A stretch of 64,000 nt of DNA from Pegea sp. RAD2-039. Taxonomy: Eukaryota; Chordata; Thaliacea; Salpida; Salpidae. The stretch is from contig JAQGEQ010000163.1 in assembly GCA_034620365.1 (NCBI GenBank), positions 1-64,000 of the forward strand, read 5' to 3'. This document shows positions 48,166 to 60,300 of the stretch, piece after piece. Under the pieces are notes generated by a model. That model did no database searches. It saw nothing but the letters and a program-made list of their open reading frames with translations, and was not told where the DNA came from. Each line of letters begins with the position of its first letter. Position 1 is the first letter of the stretch. Both the position numbers and the translations under genes were made by a program.

Positions 48166-49566
48166 ATGAATCTTGGAAATTTTCAGTCTACTAGCAGCAG
48201 CCAGGCTAATCCACCAATGGACTATTCTCACTTCCAACCAAACCTTCCATATCTAAATGGGTATCCGTATTCTCTACCGCCTTATTATCTTCCAGTTAGA
48301 CCATTAATTAATTTTAATCCGTTAACGATGCGAAGTGCTCTACCATACCCTTTTCCCACTTTTCTACCAAACCTTATGGTTCCTGCTAGAGCGTTGTATG
48401 GTTGCAGTAACTATCTGCCATATTTTCAAGGACTGCAACACGCGCCTTTTACTTTGCCAAGCAGAATGCCACTTGGACCTGATATAGAAAACTCTTCTTT
48501 CACAAAAAGCTCAGTACCTAACGGTAATAATTCCATTGGTGTTTTGCGACCACTGCAGTCAGAGCCTTCAGATTTGGGGAAGATAAAACCTACTGAGCCT
48601 GCCATAGAAAACTTTCTTCCTTTTGAAAGTTCGGAACCGCATATTAACAATATTCATGATGATTTCGAAGTACCGCATGCTGAACCCTTCAATTTGCCAA
48701 CTATAAGTTCTTTAGAGCCGGTCTTAGAAAACTCTTCTTTTGCAAGAAGCTCAATACCTTACAATAATAATTCTATTGGTGCTTTGCCACCACCGCAATC
48801 AGAGCCTTCAGATTTGGAGACGGTAAAACCTGCTGAGCCTGCAATAGCACACTTTTATCCTGTTGAAAGTTCGGAACTACGTCAAGCTGAACCCTTCAAT
48901 TTGCCAACTATAAGTTTTGTAGAGCCAGTTTTAGAAAAATCTTCTTTTGCAAGAAGCTCAATACCCAAGGGTAATAATTCAATTGGTGCTTTGCCACCAC
49001 CGAAGTCAGAGCCTTCAGATTTGGAGACGATAAAACCTGCTGAGACTGCCAGAGAAAACTTTCTTCCTATCAAAAATTTGGAACGCAATAGTAACACTAT
49101 TCATGATGACTTTGAAGTACCGCAAGCTGAACCTTCTAATATGCAAATTAAACAGTATGTTGCACCTGTTAAAGCAAGCATTGCTTCTAGTTATCCAGCA
49201 ACTAGTAGTAAACGTAAAGTAACTTATAAAGCTAAAAAACCATCAACAAGCATGCTTTGCAAAGTTTGTAAGCAGTTTTCAAATGGCGTTTACTACGGTG
49301 TTAGTACCTGTGAAGGATGTAAGCAATTCTTCGTACGTTGTACTACAGAGAAAAAGGTTCTTACATGCCTCGAGGGTTTGGAAAACTGTCCTATCTATTA
49401 TAAAGGAGAGTTTAGCTGTCGTAGATGTCGCTTCAAATCGTGCTTGACAAGTGGTATGAACATCTATCTCGTACATAAAGATGGAAACCGTGGTGGTACA
49501 ACACATACCGAGCCGTATAATTATTCGCCATCAATTATAACTGATATTCTTAACGGAAAACGTTAG
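48166..49566 (+). CDS. NR-type DBD protein without LBD, 466 aa (unit 4)
   Basis: Same length as units 2 and 3, but the repeat region differs at many residues (for example IGALPPPKSEPSDLE and the ENFLPIKNLER segment). The DBD is nearly unchanged (CKVC for CKIC, FFVR). Variation concentrated in the repeats with an invariant DBD suggests constraint on DNA binding. Because this is the last unit, no LBD-like exons lie downstream: the astacin gene follows in the opposite orientation. AATAAA at 49662-49667. Confidence 0.85.
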   Translation: MNLGNFQSTSSSQANPPMDYSHFQPNLPYLNGYPYSLPPYYLPVRPLINFNPLTMRSALPYPFPTFLPNLMVPARALYGCSNYLPYFQGLQHAPFTLPSRMPLGPDIENSSFTKSSVPNGNNSIGVLRPLQSEPSDLGKIKPTEPAIENFLPFESSEPHINNIHDDFEVPHAEPFNLPTISSLEPVLENSSFARSSIPYNNNSIGALPPPQSEPSDLETVKPAEPAIAHFYPVESSELRQAEPFNLPTISFVEPVLEKSSFARSSIPKGNNSIGALPPPKSEPSDLETIKPAETARENFLPIKNLERNSNTIHDDFEVPQAEPSNMQIKQYVAPVKASIASSYPATSSKRKVTYKAKKPSTSMLCKVCKQFSNGVYYGVSTCEGCKQFFVRCTTEKKVLTCLEGLENCPIYYKGEFSCRRCRFKSCLTSGMNIYLVHKDGNRGGTTHTEPYNYSPSIITDILNGKR

Positions 49567-51659
49567 CTACTTTATGTTTTCAAATTCTTTTCTCTTACTT
49601 AATATATTCTGAGACGACTTTTCGGCGTTTTAACATTCTGAGACATTTTTCTACAGTAGTTAATAAATTGGTAATAGATTAAAGGAATGTATAAATAAAT
49701 GTTCAGTTCAAAGATAGTATGAATTGTGTAATAAGCATTTTTACTCTAAAGTCTAGTTCTTACAAATAAGAAGTTATTAGTTGTTAGTTATTTATTATTT
49801 AAATGTAAATTCATAATTGTAAAAAGATGATAGCAGCAAATTGTTTTTACTTTATAAAATTAAAAGATAAAAGAAAAACACAAAAGCTGCACATTTTAAA
49901 ATAGAATAGGTTTGTTTATAAACTTTTTGTAGAAACAATCAGAAAAGGCGAGAGAGGAAAATTTGTTATGACATACATCTCAATAAGTAACATCAAAATA
50001 TCTCTTTACTTAATTTCTTCAGCTGATCACTACTGAGTATCAGAAATAAGATGAAGGCTGTAAGGATGATAAATCATACGTGAAAATCTATGTTCAAGCA
50101 TTTAATAGCTTTGTAATTTCAGTTGTGATGTATAGATTTAATATCATTCAACTCTCGAATAAATAAGACTTTAAAAGCTAGACATAAGGCTTAAGAAATT
50201 AATAACAATAAAACAAATGCATCATCCGAAAGCAGATATTGACTGACTCTACATACAAAGATCTGAAGGCCAAACAGGGCTATTCATAGCTTTGGGTCTT
50301 CTTTCTGATTCTGACACTGCTTCAATATCTTCTACTTCTTGTAATTTTTGGTTAAAAAATATGATTTAAGTAACTTTGGCAGCAAGTGAATCAATAAAAT
50401 AGTTTCTACAATTTGCTTTCTTGTTCGGTTTGTTGTTTGTTTTTTCAAGGCATATTCACCTGTGCCTCTTTTTTATCATTCTTTTGATTTTTTTGAAAGC
50501 TAGGTTCAAGTAATGATTTTACTTTTGTGGCATTTATCAAATGTTCAGCTGCTCGCATGATGTATGAACAATATGAGAGATATTTGTCGAATACATCACT
50601 TAACCAGTCGCATTTGTTCTAGTCAATTCATCGTCAACAACAATGTCTTGTTACCACGGCAACTTGTCTTTTATTACTCGAACTCAAGCACCAATATGTG
50701 GTCCGCAAACGTAAATATTTCAGTTGGTGGTTGTGGGTCTGTTACTTTTTCACAGAATATATAAGTTAGTTATATTTTTCATCATATTTTCAAAGATTTA
50801 AGTCTAAATAAATTCAGTTTTATGAACCACAACTAGGGTCTTTGAATACAGAGTACAAAGGGTCTTTGTGTGTTTAATAAAAAAAACAGAAATAGAGACG
50901 AGAGTAACACCGGAGGATTAACTTATAATCTATTTATTTTTTGTGACTGATTTTGTTTTATAAAATTCATTTAATTAAAACTGATTTTAATTTCTATAAA
51001 TATCTTTTTAAACAAACTGATTTTAATGAAAACTTGAAGCTAATATAAATTTGTATTAAAGAATCGAAATATTAAGAAGTAGATTTGCTCGTTTAGTTTT
51101 GACAACTTTGGTGTAAACCGTTGATGAGACTTAAAGATAGTTATTTGCCAAGTTGGTGCATAAGCCTACTTTCAACAGTGTCTTGACGTAGAAAGTTAGG
51201 TTTGATTTATTTAAATTATTTTACGTGATGAACCATTTTCCTTTTGTTTTTTAGAGATAAATATCTCGAAAATATCTATGTAAATATTTCCAAGATCCAA
51301 TTACATATTTACAATTTTTTTATATTGGCCACTGTCAAAACTGTTCATTGATGTTAAATAGAAAAGCTAAAAGTCAATCAAAGAATTAAAAATATTTTAT
51401 CGGTCATGCTGAAAAGCTTAGTAACTTGGTTACAGAGTATTATACATTTGTAAAATTACAAAAAAACCCAAGTGTTTACTTTTACACTGTCATAAGCTTT
51501 TAGTACAAAAGTGATAGTTCAAAAATAAAACAATATTTAGATCAATTTTTCTTTTATTTTCTTATATAACTAAACAGATTAATATTATTTAAATATATTT
51601 TATAATATACTATAGATTATGAATTATCTGGTATACAATATGAAGTTGTAGTTGATAAA
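49567..51659 (+). other. Region between the unit 4 DBD gene and the astacin 3' end
   Basis: Convergent 3' ends: AATAAA of the DBD gene at 49662-49667 (plus) and AATAAA for the astacin gene at 51558-51553 (minus). It also holds the minus-strand exon candidate at 50460-50618. Nothing else recognised. Confidence 0.5.
50460..50618 (-). other. Candidate minus-strand exon, unit 4
   Basis: Fourth open copy, flanked by the same CTAG acceptor and a CAG|GTGAAT donor. It retains the MRAAEHLINATKV segment. Confidence 0.3.
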
Positions 51660-53406
51660 TCAGCAGATTCTGCAACTTTTTTTACAAAATGTAGACATAT
51701 AATTAGCGTATGTACCAACACAAAAACCCAGTCTTGACCAGCCGTCACAGCTACTATTCTCATCTTTACATACTTTGCCAGAACCTTAAAATTATTTATT
51801 TATAAATTTTAATGAGAAAAATAATATTTGAAGTATATTTAAACTATACATCAGAAAACATGAAGTTAGTTTAGTAGTATTGTTGACAAACCTTTACAGC
51901 TTTTACAGCAGTTTGTAAGCATGTAAGAAGGGTTTCTTGTACATTCACCAACTTGAGCCCAATAAGCACAGCTAGAGTTTTCATCAGTACATTTATCAAC
52001 AGTACCTCCGCCACCACCAGTACCTCCGCCACCACCAGTACCACCACTACATCCATATAAAGAATTCAGTTGTTTTATGTCTTCCTCGGAGAATCCATTT
52101 CTCTTTATTTTGATTTAACAAATTTTAATTTTAAATAATCTACTTTTTTAGTCATAGTACTTGCGCTTTCACAGCATTTCCTCGTAGATCTGTTATGGTT
52201 GGTCGCCCATTAGATGAAAATGCGTAACCGTTGTAATGCATAACTGATCCGAGATCGTAAGCAGATCCTCGTGAATCGATTTGAGAAGAAGAAAACTTAT
52301 TAAAATTGTATTGAACCTCTGAGAGTAAATGGTTTTTAGAATTACAAAACTATACAAGTTCTAGCAATATACGAGGTGGAATATTCTGAGTTAAAATTCG
52401 AATATAGTTGTCTCTGTCAGGTCTGCTTTGTTCATGCCAAAAGCCTAGTGAATGTAAAACTTCGTGAATTACAGTTCCTTTATACCAGCATCCTTGCGCT
52501 AATGACACCTTCAAAAAACCATTAATGACTTGAGCTGTAAAAAAGTCAAAAATTGATTTTGTTTACATCTTGTCTTGTTGAGACCGCGCCGACTGGTGAA
52601 GAGCAGCCTCCACCTCTGTAGAAGTTGATGTAACGATCCTGGTTACTTCTTGGTTGAAGACGAATACAAGTATACTTAGCAAAATCTCCGGCTGCTGCTT
52701 GAATAGCAGCTCTACCACTTGAACCTTTTTAACAACATTTTTTTCTAATTTTTCTGATGTTAGCTTTCGCTAAAAATATTTTTTATACCTATACTACTTG
52801 CAATAACATAAGGAACGATATAGTTGTTTCCTGATGGGAACATCTTCCAAAGTGGCAGAGATCTAGCAGCACCTCTACCTCTAAGACCAGATGATCCTTC
52901 TAAATTCTTTTTTAGAAACTGTCTTGTTTCACCTACAAGTTCAATGTCTCCTTCAAACTTTCCTAAATTTAAAACTCAATAAGAAATAATTCAAATAAAA
53001 ATTGACATGAAATAAAACCTTCAGTTTCTTGATCGACGCATTTACAAGTACTGCAACCATATTTATCTTTCTTCCATCCAAATAAACAATTATTTGAACA
53101 AGTGAAAGGAGGACAGCGAAAATTTCTTCTTAATTTCAATGGTGACGCAGAAACTGGTAGAAAGTAGTTTACAAAATTACTTTCTTTGATTTTCGACAAT
53201 TTATTTCTATTGGTTACCAGAATAGCAATAATTAATTGCTTCTAATCCATAGTCATTTGGACGAGATAAAACTTGTTGACAGTCAAGATCAGCCTTGGTA
53301 AAAGCAGCTAATAAAAGTAATCCGACTAAAAAACAAATTATTGTAAAGAAATCTTCATAAATTTTTTACTTTTCAATTTCTTACCAAAAACTTTAATCCA
53401 AATCAT
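51660..53406 (-). CDS. Secreted astacin metalloprotease: antistasin-like, astacin, two ShKT domains (418 aa)
   Basis: Zinc endopeptidase, secreted. Nine exons: 53406-53385, 53325-53218, 53183-53019, 52962-52789, 52724-52567, 52508-52373, 52318-52161, 52102-51892, 51784-51660. Phases close to 1257 nt. In order: hydrophobic signal peptide; an antistasin-like Cys knot (RCPPFTC...GCSTCKC, exon 3); a propeptide with FEGDI, whose Asp masks the zinc in astacins; the catalytic domain with [12 protein letters not shown] (zinc ligands and Glu) and Met-turn SVMHYNGY; the end motif [13 protein letters not shown]; a Gly/Thr linker; two ShKT domains (CTDENSSC...CCKSC and CKDENSSC...CRIC), then TGA. ShKT modules are common in nematode and cnidarian astacins; the antistasin part is unusual to me. 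Intron 2 is only 34 nt. AATAAA at 51558-51553. Confidence 0.9.
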
Positions 53407-54081
53407 TGTTCAGTAATCTAATAACAAAATCAAACTTAAAAAGAAGATTTTACAGCTTTGGATTTTACTAAATCAGCTAATAAAGTCTATAAATATAATT
53501 TAGATGTAGCTAACTCCTTAACAATTTTCCAAGTGATTCAGCAAAGCAAATTTAGATCAATTTAAGCCTCATTTCACCTTGTGATCTTCAATAAAATGAC
53601 GGTTAACGGATATGACGTCATTTACCACAACACACAGCAAATATCACAAGACCACTTTCAGTATCCTGCTTCCGTTGAAAACAATTTTAAAAATCAATTT
53701 TAGTTTAAATAAAATTTACTTGCATAAAACAAACTGTAAATTAGATTCAGTTTCGTGTATTTACTCATCTGGGCAAATATCAATCGAAGCATTCAGCAAA
53801 TTGCTGCAAGCTCTCTATTGTGATCTTGAGTTTACCTTTTCTCTAATTTCCTCAAAATTTTATTTCTCAAAACTGTCGTCACTTATTCGTCATCAACACG
53901 TAGAATGACAAATCAGCAAGCTGTTCATACTTAACTTATTTCAGACATCTGACTGAACACAAATTGATCAGACGTCTCAACGTTTTCTGATTTCAAATCA
54001 CAAAATACTAACAACAAATAAGGTTTATTAGCAGTATAAGAAAACGTTTAAATAATTGTGCTGTTGTTTGTTGCAAAGGTT
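53407..54081 (-). other. Intergenic: astacin promoter region and 3' flank of the receptor-like gene
   Basis: Short spacer between two minus-strand genes. A 98-codon plus-strand frame (53612-53908) has no signal peptide or motif and I do not accept it as a gene. Confidence 0.5.
53487..53497 (-). promoter_or_regulatory. Possible TATA box of the astacin gene
   Basis: On the minus strand this reads TATATTTATAG, 81-91 nt upstream of the ATG at 53406. Position suits a TATA element, but the DNA is AT-rich and chance is not excluded. Confidence 0.25.
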
Positions 54082-57000
54082 TTATTTTGAAACATAACCT
54101 GATGTTAAGATATTTGGAGTAAAACAGAAACATTTCTCTTCGAAATTGTGATTAGTAATCCAAGAGGGGGAACAATTTTCAGTTATCGAAAACGTCTTTT
54201 CACTTTCATCGTTGCAGCTATTCTGGTTTTCATCGAAATTAATTTCCTCAGAGGACTCATAATAAAATATTTTTTCCAACTTGGACGGCGATAAATCTTT
54301 GCCGAAGTCTTCATCTTTAACTAACCTTAAATAAGATATTTGTATTAGCTTTAATGTCTAATAGTTCCCACACTCACTTTAATTCATTTTCTTGAAGTAA
54401 AAACTCTTCATATGTTTGAAAATTAAATCCTTTTGGTACTGACAAACTCTTTAAAATATTAAATTAATTAAAAAAATGTTTAGTTTGTCTTAGAAATGGT
54501 AACATATTTATAAAATATTTGTGAACTTTAACAAATTTTCTATTTCTTAAAACTTTAAATCATTTGAATAACGTTTGAAAACTGTTATTAAAAATATATG
54601 TCAAAGTTCACGTAGAGGATAAACTGAAAATCTACTTTTCCTACTTACTGTTTTTTTGCTACATAGATGACGAAATTTAAATAACTTGTATACAATTAAA
54701 GTAACTAATCCAACTAAAGCTAGTCCAAATATGATCCCAGCAATATACAATAAATTAAATTGAAACCTCATACGATGATCATCTAGAAAATTTTAAACCT
54801 AAAATGTTATTTACACAAATTACATTTCTTCCATGTTTACTAAAAACACTAAAGACTTTAAAGCAGACTTTTTTATGTTTCTTACATTTTTAAGATTAAT
54901 AAAAGCTAAACAACAGTCACTAAAACCAATTTATATTTTAAAAACTTGCAATAATGGCAATTAATATTTAAATATAGGATATAAAGATCAAATAAAAAAT
55001 AGTTTGCAAAAAATTCAAATAATCATTGATGTACAAAATGATGAACAAGTACACTAAAAACTCATATTAACAAATGCCTGATTTTAAGTTTCCTTACCTT
55101 TTAAAGTTTGAAAGTGTAATGATCTTAGGCTACTAATATTTTCAATAAACTTCTTTTTAACAACAAATTTGATTTCAATTCTATATTGAGTATTTTTCTT
55201 CAAATTTTCAATTAAAATGTTTGTGGAGCTAAATCCCAAAGTACAACGACTCTAATAAAAAGTATTTTGTCGATTGAGCTTGTAACTTCTTCATATAATA
55301 ATCATTTATCAAAAATGAAAAAATACCAAAAAGACGAAATGTTTTAAATTATTACATTATCTCCAACTGGAGAAGTGATTGACTTGGAATTTTGTAGAAC
55401 TTTTTCTTCTATTGTTGTTGTATCTGAAACAATTTTGAAGTAAAATTTTTGGCAATTTAGAAACGAATTAAACTGACTTGGAAATAGTTTATAAACTTGA
55501 TACACGATTCTAACTTCATAGATCCCATGAATACAGAAAAGAGACTTGACAGGAAATTCTATCCTTATCTTAGCTTCATTTTGATGAATAAACAAAGCAT
55601 GGAGATTTGGAGCGCTAAAATTCACTGAAAATGTCTGTGTAAGGTTTGACATTTTCCCTTTTATATTAACAACTGATCTACTTTATTGTAATAATAGATT
55701 AGAAAAACTTACCAAATTATATTAGAATTTAAATTAATGCATCTTGTGTAGAGTAAAAAATATTATTAAATTCTTTTGATTAGAATGCTAAACAAAAAAA
55801 GAGTTTGAAAGATTAGTTATCTTTGAATTAATTTTTGTCATTAAATTCATAAAGAAAGGGTTTCAGGTTACACAGTTAGTCTCAAAATCAGAAGATTTTA
55901 GCTTGATTAGTGTTTTGCGAGGATTTAAACAAATATTCAAAAAATTTCAAATCCAATAATGATTTTTTTAACTAATTATAAAATTGTTGATAGAAAAAAC
56001 TTCAAGTAGAAATGTTCAACATGAATTTTCAATTTTCTTCTGCATACTTCTAGTTTTTTGAAAGCAAATATTTTTGTAGTGTGAAATTGTGATCAAATTA
56101 CCAAATATATTTATTATTAAGTTTTTTTTTGTTTGCTAAATCATTTGGTTTTTAATTTCTTCTGCTATCATTTAACATTTTAATGTAATAAAATTTCTAT
56201 CAAACTTTAAATAAAGTAAATTTTCTAAATTAAATTCTCCATAAAAAAAACCAACTTTTTAGAAAAACATTTTGACAAGCAATTCTTGTGTATTGTGTAC
56301 ATTGACAGTCATGGCAAGAAGAACAACTTTTCCCATCTTTCCAAACCCCTTGTAGTTTTGCTTCTGTTTAAAAACATTGATATATACAAAAGCCATAAAA
56401 GATGCTTTAATACGAAATGTTTCTCAAACTTTTCTTAGAAAAGTAAACAATTATAGTTATAAGATAAAACAACAAAATGTTAGCTAGCTATTTGTGTTTA
56501 ACATTGTACAAACTTCTAATATATTTTGTTTGAGAGATTTTCAATTATTATTATTTTATTTATGCAACTCTGTTGTTTCTATAAACAAATATAAATGAAA
56601 CTATAAAATTACTTAAAAAGCCGTTCAAACTTTCATGAGTTTTGCAAATAACTTTACTTCGATTATAAGAATCAGTGATTTCTGTCATTTCACATTCTAC
56701 TCTTAGCTTTTCATTGCATCTTGCACATGAAGCAGGACAGTTCCTGCAAACAAACAATAAAATTATGAAAAGGTCTTGCTACTAATTCTTAATTAATTAA
56801 AGCTAGCAAGGTTTTCATTAACAACCTTAAATGATTAAATTGAATAAAAAAAGTATTTGATATATTTTAATTCACTGATCTATTTGTTAAGTATAATTTC
56901 ATTACATACAGAGAATTATATAATTTAATATTTGAATGTCGACTAAACTATTAGTTTATATCAATGAATAAATAAAATAAAATCTTACCAAACCCACAAG

Positions 57001-57331
57001 CGGTAATGAGGTTTTTTTAATGTTGTATTCCAATCTTGGTTTGGAAACCAGGAAAAAAAGTCTACTAGATCCTTTGGCTCATAAGTAAAGTAATCTACAC
57101 CTATTTTAAAACCAACCAAATTAAATATCTAATTAGATAGACTTACTAAAGTTTTTGTCGATCAACAAAACTCTTAAATTTAATTCTTTGTGAAATTATC
57201 TTGTTAATGTAATAAGTTTTAATGAATTTCTCACCACTAAGTCTCGTAATACCATTGGAATTCTTTAAATTTGATATAGATTCTTGTACAAGAGTGAAAT
57301 AAATTAAAAAAATTAAAAACAAACTTTGCAT
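54082..57331 (-). CDS. Type I membrane receptor-like protein with Cys-rich and FN3-like ectodomain (455 aa)
   Basis: Not assigned to a family. Nine exons with closing phase: 57331-57235, 57100-56989, 56743-56613, 56363-56256, 55672-55356, 55251-55098, 54782-54649, 54448-54378, 54325-54082 (1368 nt). The protein starts with a signal peptide (MQSLFLIFLIYFTLVQESIS). Next come a Trp-rich part (FFSWFPNQDW), a Cys cluster NCPASCARCNEK, a VWC-like motif (VWKDGKSCSSCHDCQC), and about 155 residues of beta-type sequence with FN3-like spacing (YEVRIVYQVYKLF, QYRIEIKFVV). Then follow one membrane helix (YIAGIIFGLALVGLVTLIVY) and an acidic cytoplasmic tail of about 125 residues with no kinase motif. It resembles a cytokine- or adhesion-type receptor in layout; no WSxWS box is seen. 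AATAAA (54086-54081) overlaps the stop codon. Confidence 0.75.
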
Positions 57332-60300
57332 TCTTAGTAATCAAACACTAAAATAATGTAAACTTTAGTATAATGCAAAATAAAATATTCATAGATACAA
57401 AAAAAATCACTTCAAAACAACTTTGAAAAAGTAAATCTGAAGCATTTAGTTGAGCAGCACACAGAACGAACTTGTCTTCCACTTTATATCAAAATCAATT
57501 AAGTTGCTAAAAGCAGAAAAGTTTTCTTTTTATCTTTTTTTCTTTGTTATATAAAAGCTTCTGACTAAAATTTAAATAAGGAAGAAAATATGGGGTGAAA
57601 AAGTTTAAAACAATTAAGCTACTTTTAAAAACTTGATGATATCATATTTCGAAAATGAAACGTTTAAGACTTCAGCTTAGCTTATAGCTAAGATAATCAG
57701 CTAATCAAAAAAATCAACTAGGAAAACAAATTTGCATTGAAACTGACTATGATTTATTTAAGTTAGAATTTCCAACAAAAAACTTAGATACAAAATTAAT
57801 CTAAAACAGAAACTAATCGATTTTTATTTATATTTTGAACAAAAAATCACAGATTGAACCATCAACTTTTATACTTAAGTAGAATTTTTTCTATGCATTG
57901 TTTTAGCAAGCCATCCGATTCTGACATAACTAAACATATATTCTTATACTAACTTTTTTTCAAATTTGAATAAAGTTCGTTAATTATTAATAAGGTAATT
58001 GGCGCTTGTTAGATGCTTTTACTTTATTTTGAACTTATTTAAGAATCTATATGAATATGTAGTAAAGCTAAACACAAGTAGATATTTGTATGAAAATTGA
58101 CTTAAATACAAGTTGAAAAAATAGAAATAAGAACTTGCCATATATCTCAAATATCTTACAAAACTTTCTTGTTTATTAAAAAAATTACAAAATAACTATT
58201 GATTATTAAAGAACATAGATTGAAAATGTTCTATATTTCCAAAATCTTTCAACGCAAGACTTTTATTTCTAAAAGTTTTCCAAAATTAGTTCAAAATAAT
58301 TTCTGTATTCTGACACGACTATTGGATAAACCTGAACAAATATTGTTGCTTAGTCAAGCAGATAAGATTGTTAACGAGTAAATATGCTAAAGTTAAATAC
58401 TTTATTGATATAATAGCAGAAAAATTGTTAATAAAAGACGTTGTTAAAGTGATAAATAAGTTTGTGTTTTCAATAAAACTTTCCATCATTTCTTAAATTT
58501 GATTCTTTAAAATTTTTAAGATCTTAGCTATTTTTACAACTTTGAAATATTATGAAAACTTCTTAAAAACTTGAAACCAGTAAACAATAGTATTTTTAAT
58601 TTATACAATTTTAATTTATACAATTAGAAATATCACAAAAGTTACTTTAAATGAAAAAAGGTGTAATTCTTTAAAAGCTTTGAAATATCTTTACATCAAT
58701 GACTTTGTTAAGTAAGAAGTTTGATAAGAACATAAACTTCTTGACTTAAAAACTTAATTTTCCAAATACTATTTCCAAATACTGTTTCCAAATACTATTC
58801 GTAACTATTTTTCTCATTTAAAAAGATATAAAATACAATACATCAATGATATATTAATTGGAGCATCAGATAGATGTAACCTTCTTCAATCAAATATTCA
58901 AATGCTTTATTATTTCTAGCTTGAAACAACTTACTTTTAAATGTTTGTTTACAACCAGTTATGGTTCAATTCCAGCCTCTTATTGAAAAAAACGTGATGT
59001 ACATCAAGTTTTGTTCAAAATAAGTGTTAATAGCTAAAAGAAAAAGTTTTCCGAACTGTACTTGATTATCATTTTGGAATATAGACAGCAAATGAACAAA
59101 TGGAAGAAAATTCAAACTTCAAAAACAGATTTACAGGTTAAGAAAGGTTTTTAAAATTTAATAGAAAATAGTGAATAATAATCGAGTTGTAAAAATCATT
59201 TTGTAAATTACTTGTTATCACTTCAGGCTAATATAACTTTTAAAAATAATCAATTCTGACTATAAATTTGACACCCTCAACAAACATTTATATAAAGGAT
59301 AACTATTAAAGTAATCTCAAAATGTGAAGATTTGAAAGATTTCTAATTATCAATCAACATCTGCAATAGAATTTGGTTATTTTCAAAGCAAAATTTATTT
59401 TTCTAAGAATCGGATAAACTTGCTTCATTTGGTATTTTTATAACCTTTAGTTTCCTTTTAAACGACTTTTTAAACTTTTATTTATCATCTAATCAAATTT
59501 GCTAATAGACTTGTTCAACTTGTGAAGAAAATTACAGATTTTTTTCCGGCGCTTAAAAGGCTGTTAACTATCTCTTTTCTTCTCTAACGTAGATTAAATC
59601 TAACTTCAAAATTTATTATGAAAAGTCGTATAACTTTGTGATATTTTATATCATTATTATATATTCAAGTAGGAAAATAGGCAGAAACGTGGTTGAGTCG
59701 TAAATCAAATAAAGTATATAAATGAGTAAAACATTAATCAAAGTTAGCTTTTTGTAGGAAGTAAAATTGATGAAGCTACAAAAGTGAAGAAACTTAAGAA
59801 GATTTTTCTGATATCTTGTGAGAAAGGATAAATTGTCTTTTATAACATTCTCAACTATTTTTATACTAGCCTAAAAGTAAAGTTATACAGATAAACAAAA
59901 GTTATATAGAGAAAGTAAAAATAAGAAATAGTGTTGATTTGGTATTTAATGATAAAACAAATCTTATTTCCAACTAAATATAAAAAACACATTGTAAATG
60001 TCACAAGAACATTTCTGCTTTAGTAATAGGTAAAGTAAAATCAGTTTTACTTAAGATCAACAAATTGTTTCAAATTACTATGAAGTTTACTCTATTGTCT
60101 CAGAAATAAAAACTTAATTTAACAAGCACATATTTTTTCTCGTAAATTATAAAATTTTACAAGTTTTGATCAAATAGATTCTGCTTGCATTAAATTCAAA
60201 GCAGAAATATCGACTACAATCACATCGGGTTTTAATGTCTGGTCAATATTACAAAGTTTTTCAAGACATTAAAAACCTCGAAAGTTGTCATTCTTAAGTT

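Larger units (their letters stand above)
45240..52173 (+). repeat. Tandem unit 4 (short form), ending inside astacin exon 7
   Basis: Last unit; its DBD-gene start lies 6,896 bp from that of unit 3. The ShKT exons at its right end are the functional last exons of the astacin gene rather than orphans. Identity to the other unit heads continues through about 52173 and then stops. This places the duplication breakpoint within the last 13 nt of astacin exon 7. Confidence 0.9.

Noticed and set aside
53612..53908. 98-codon plus-strand frame between two minus-strand genes
   Set aside because: No signal peptide, domain or splice support; composition typical of the local DNA.
58199..58381. 60-codon plus-strand frame in the 3.8 kb gap
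   Set aside because: Single short Lys/Phe-rich frame with no motif; expected by chance in AT-rich DNA.
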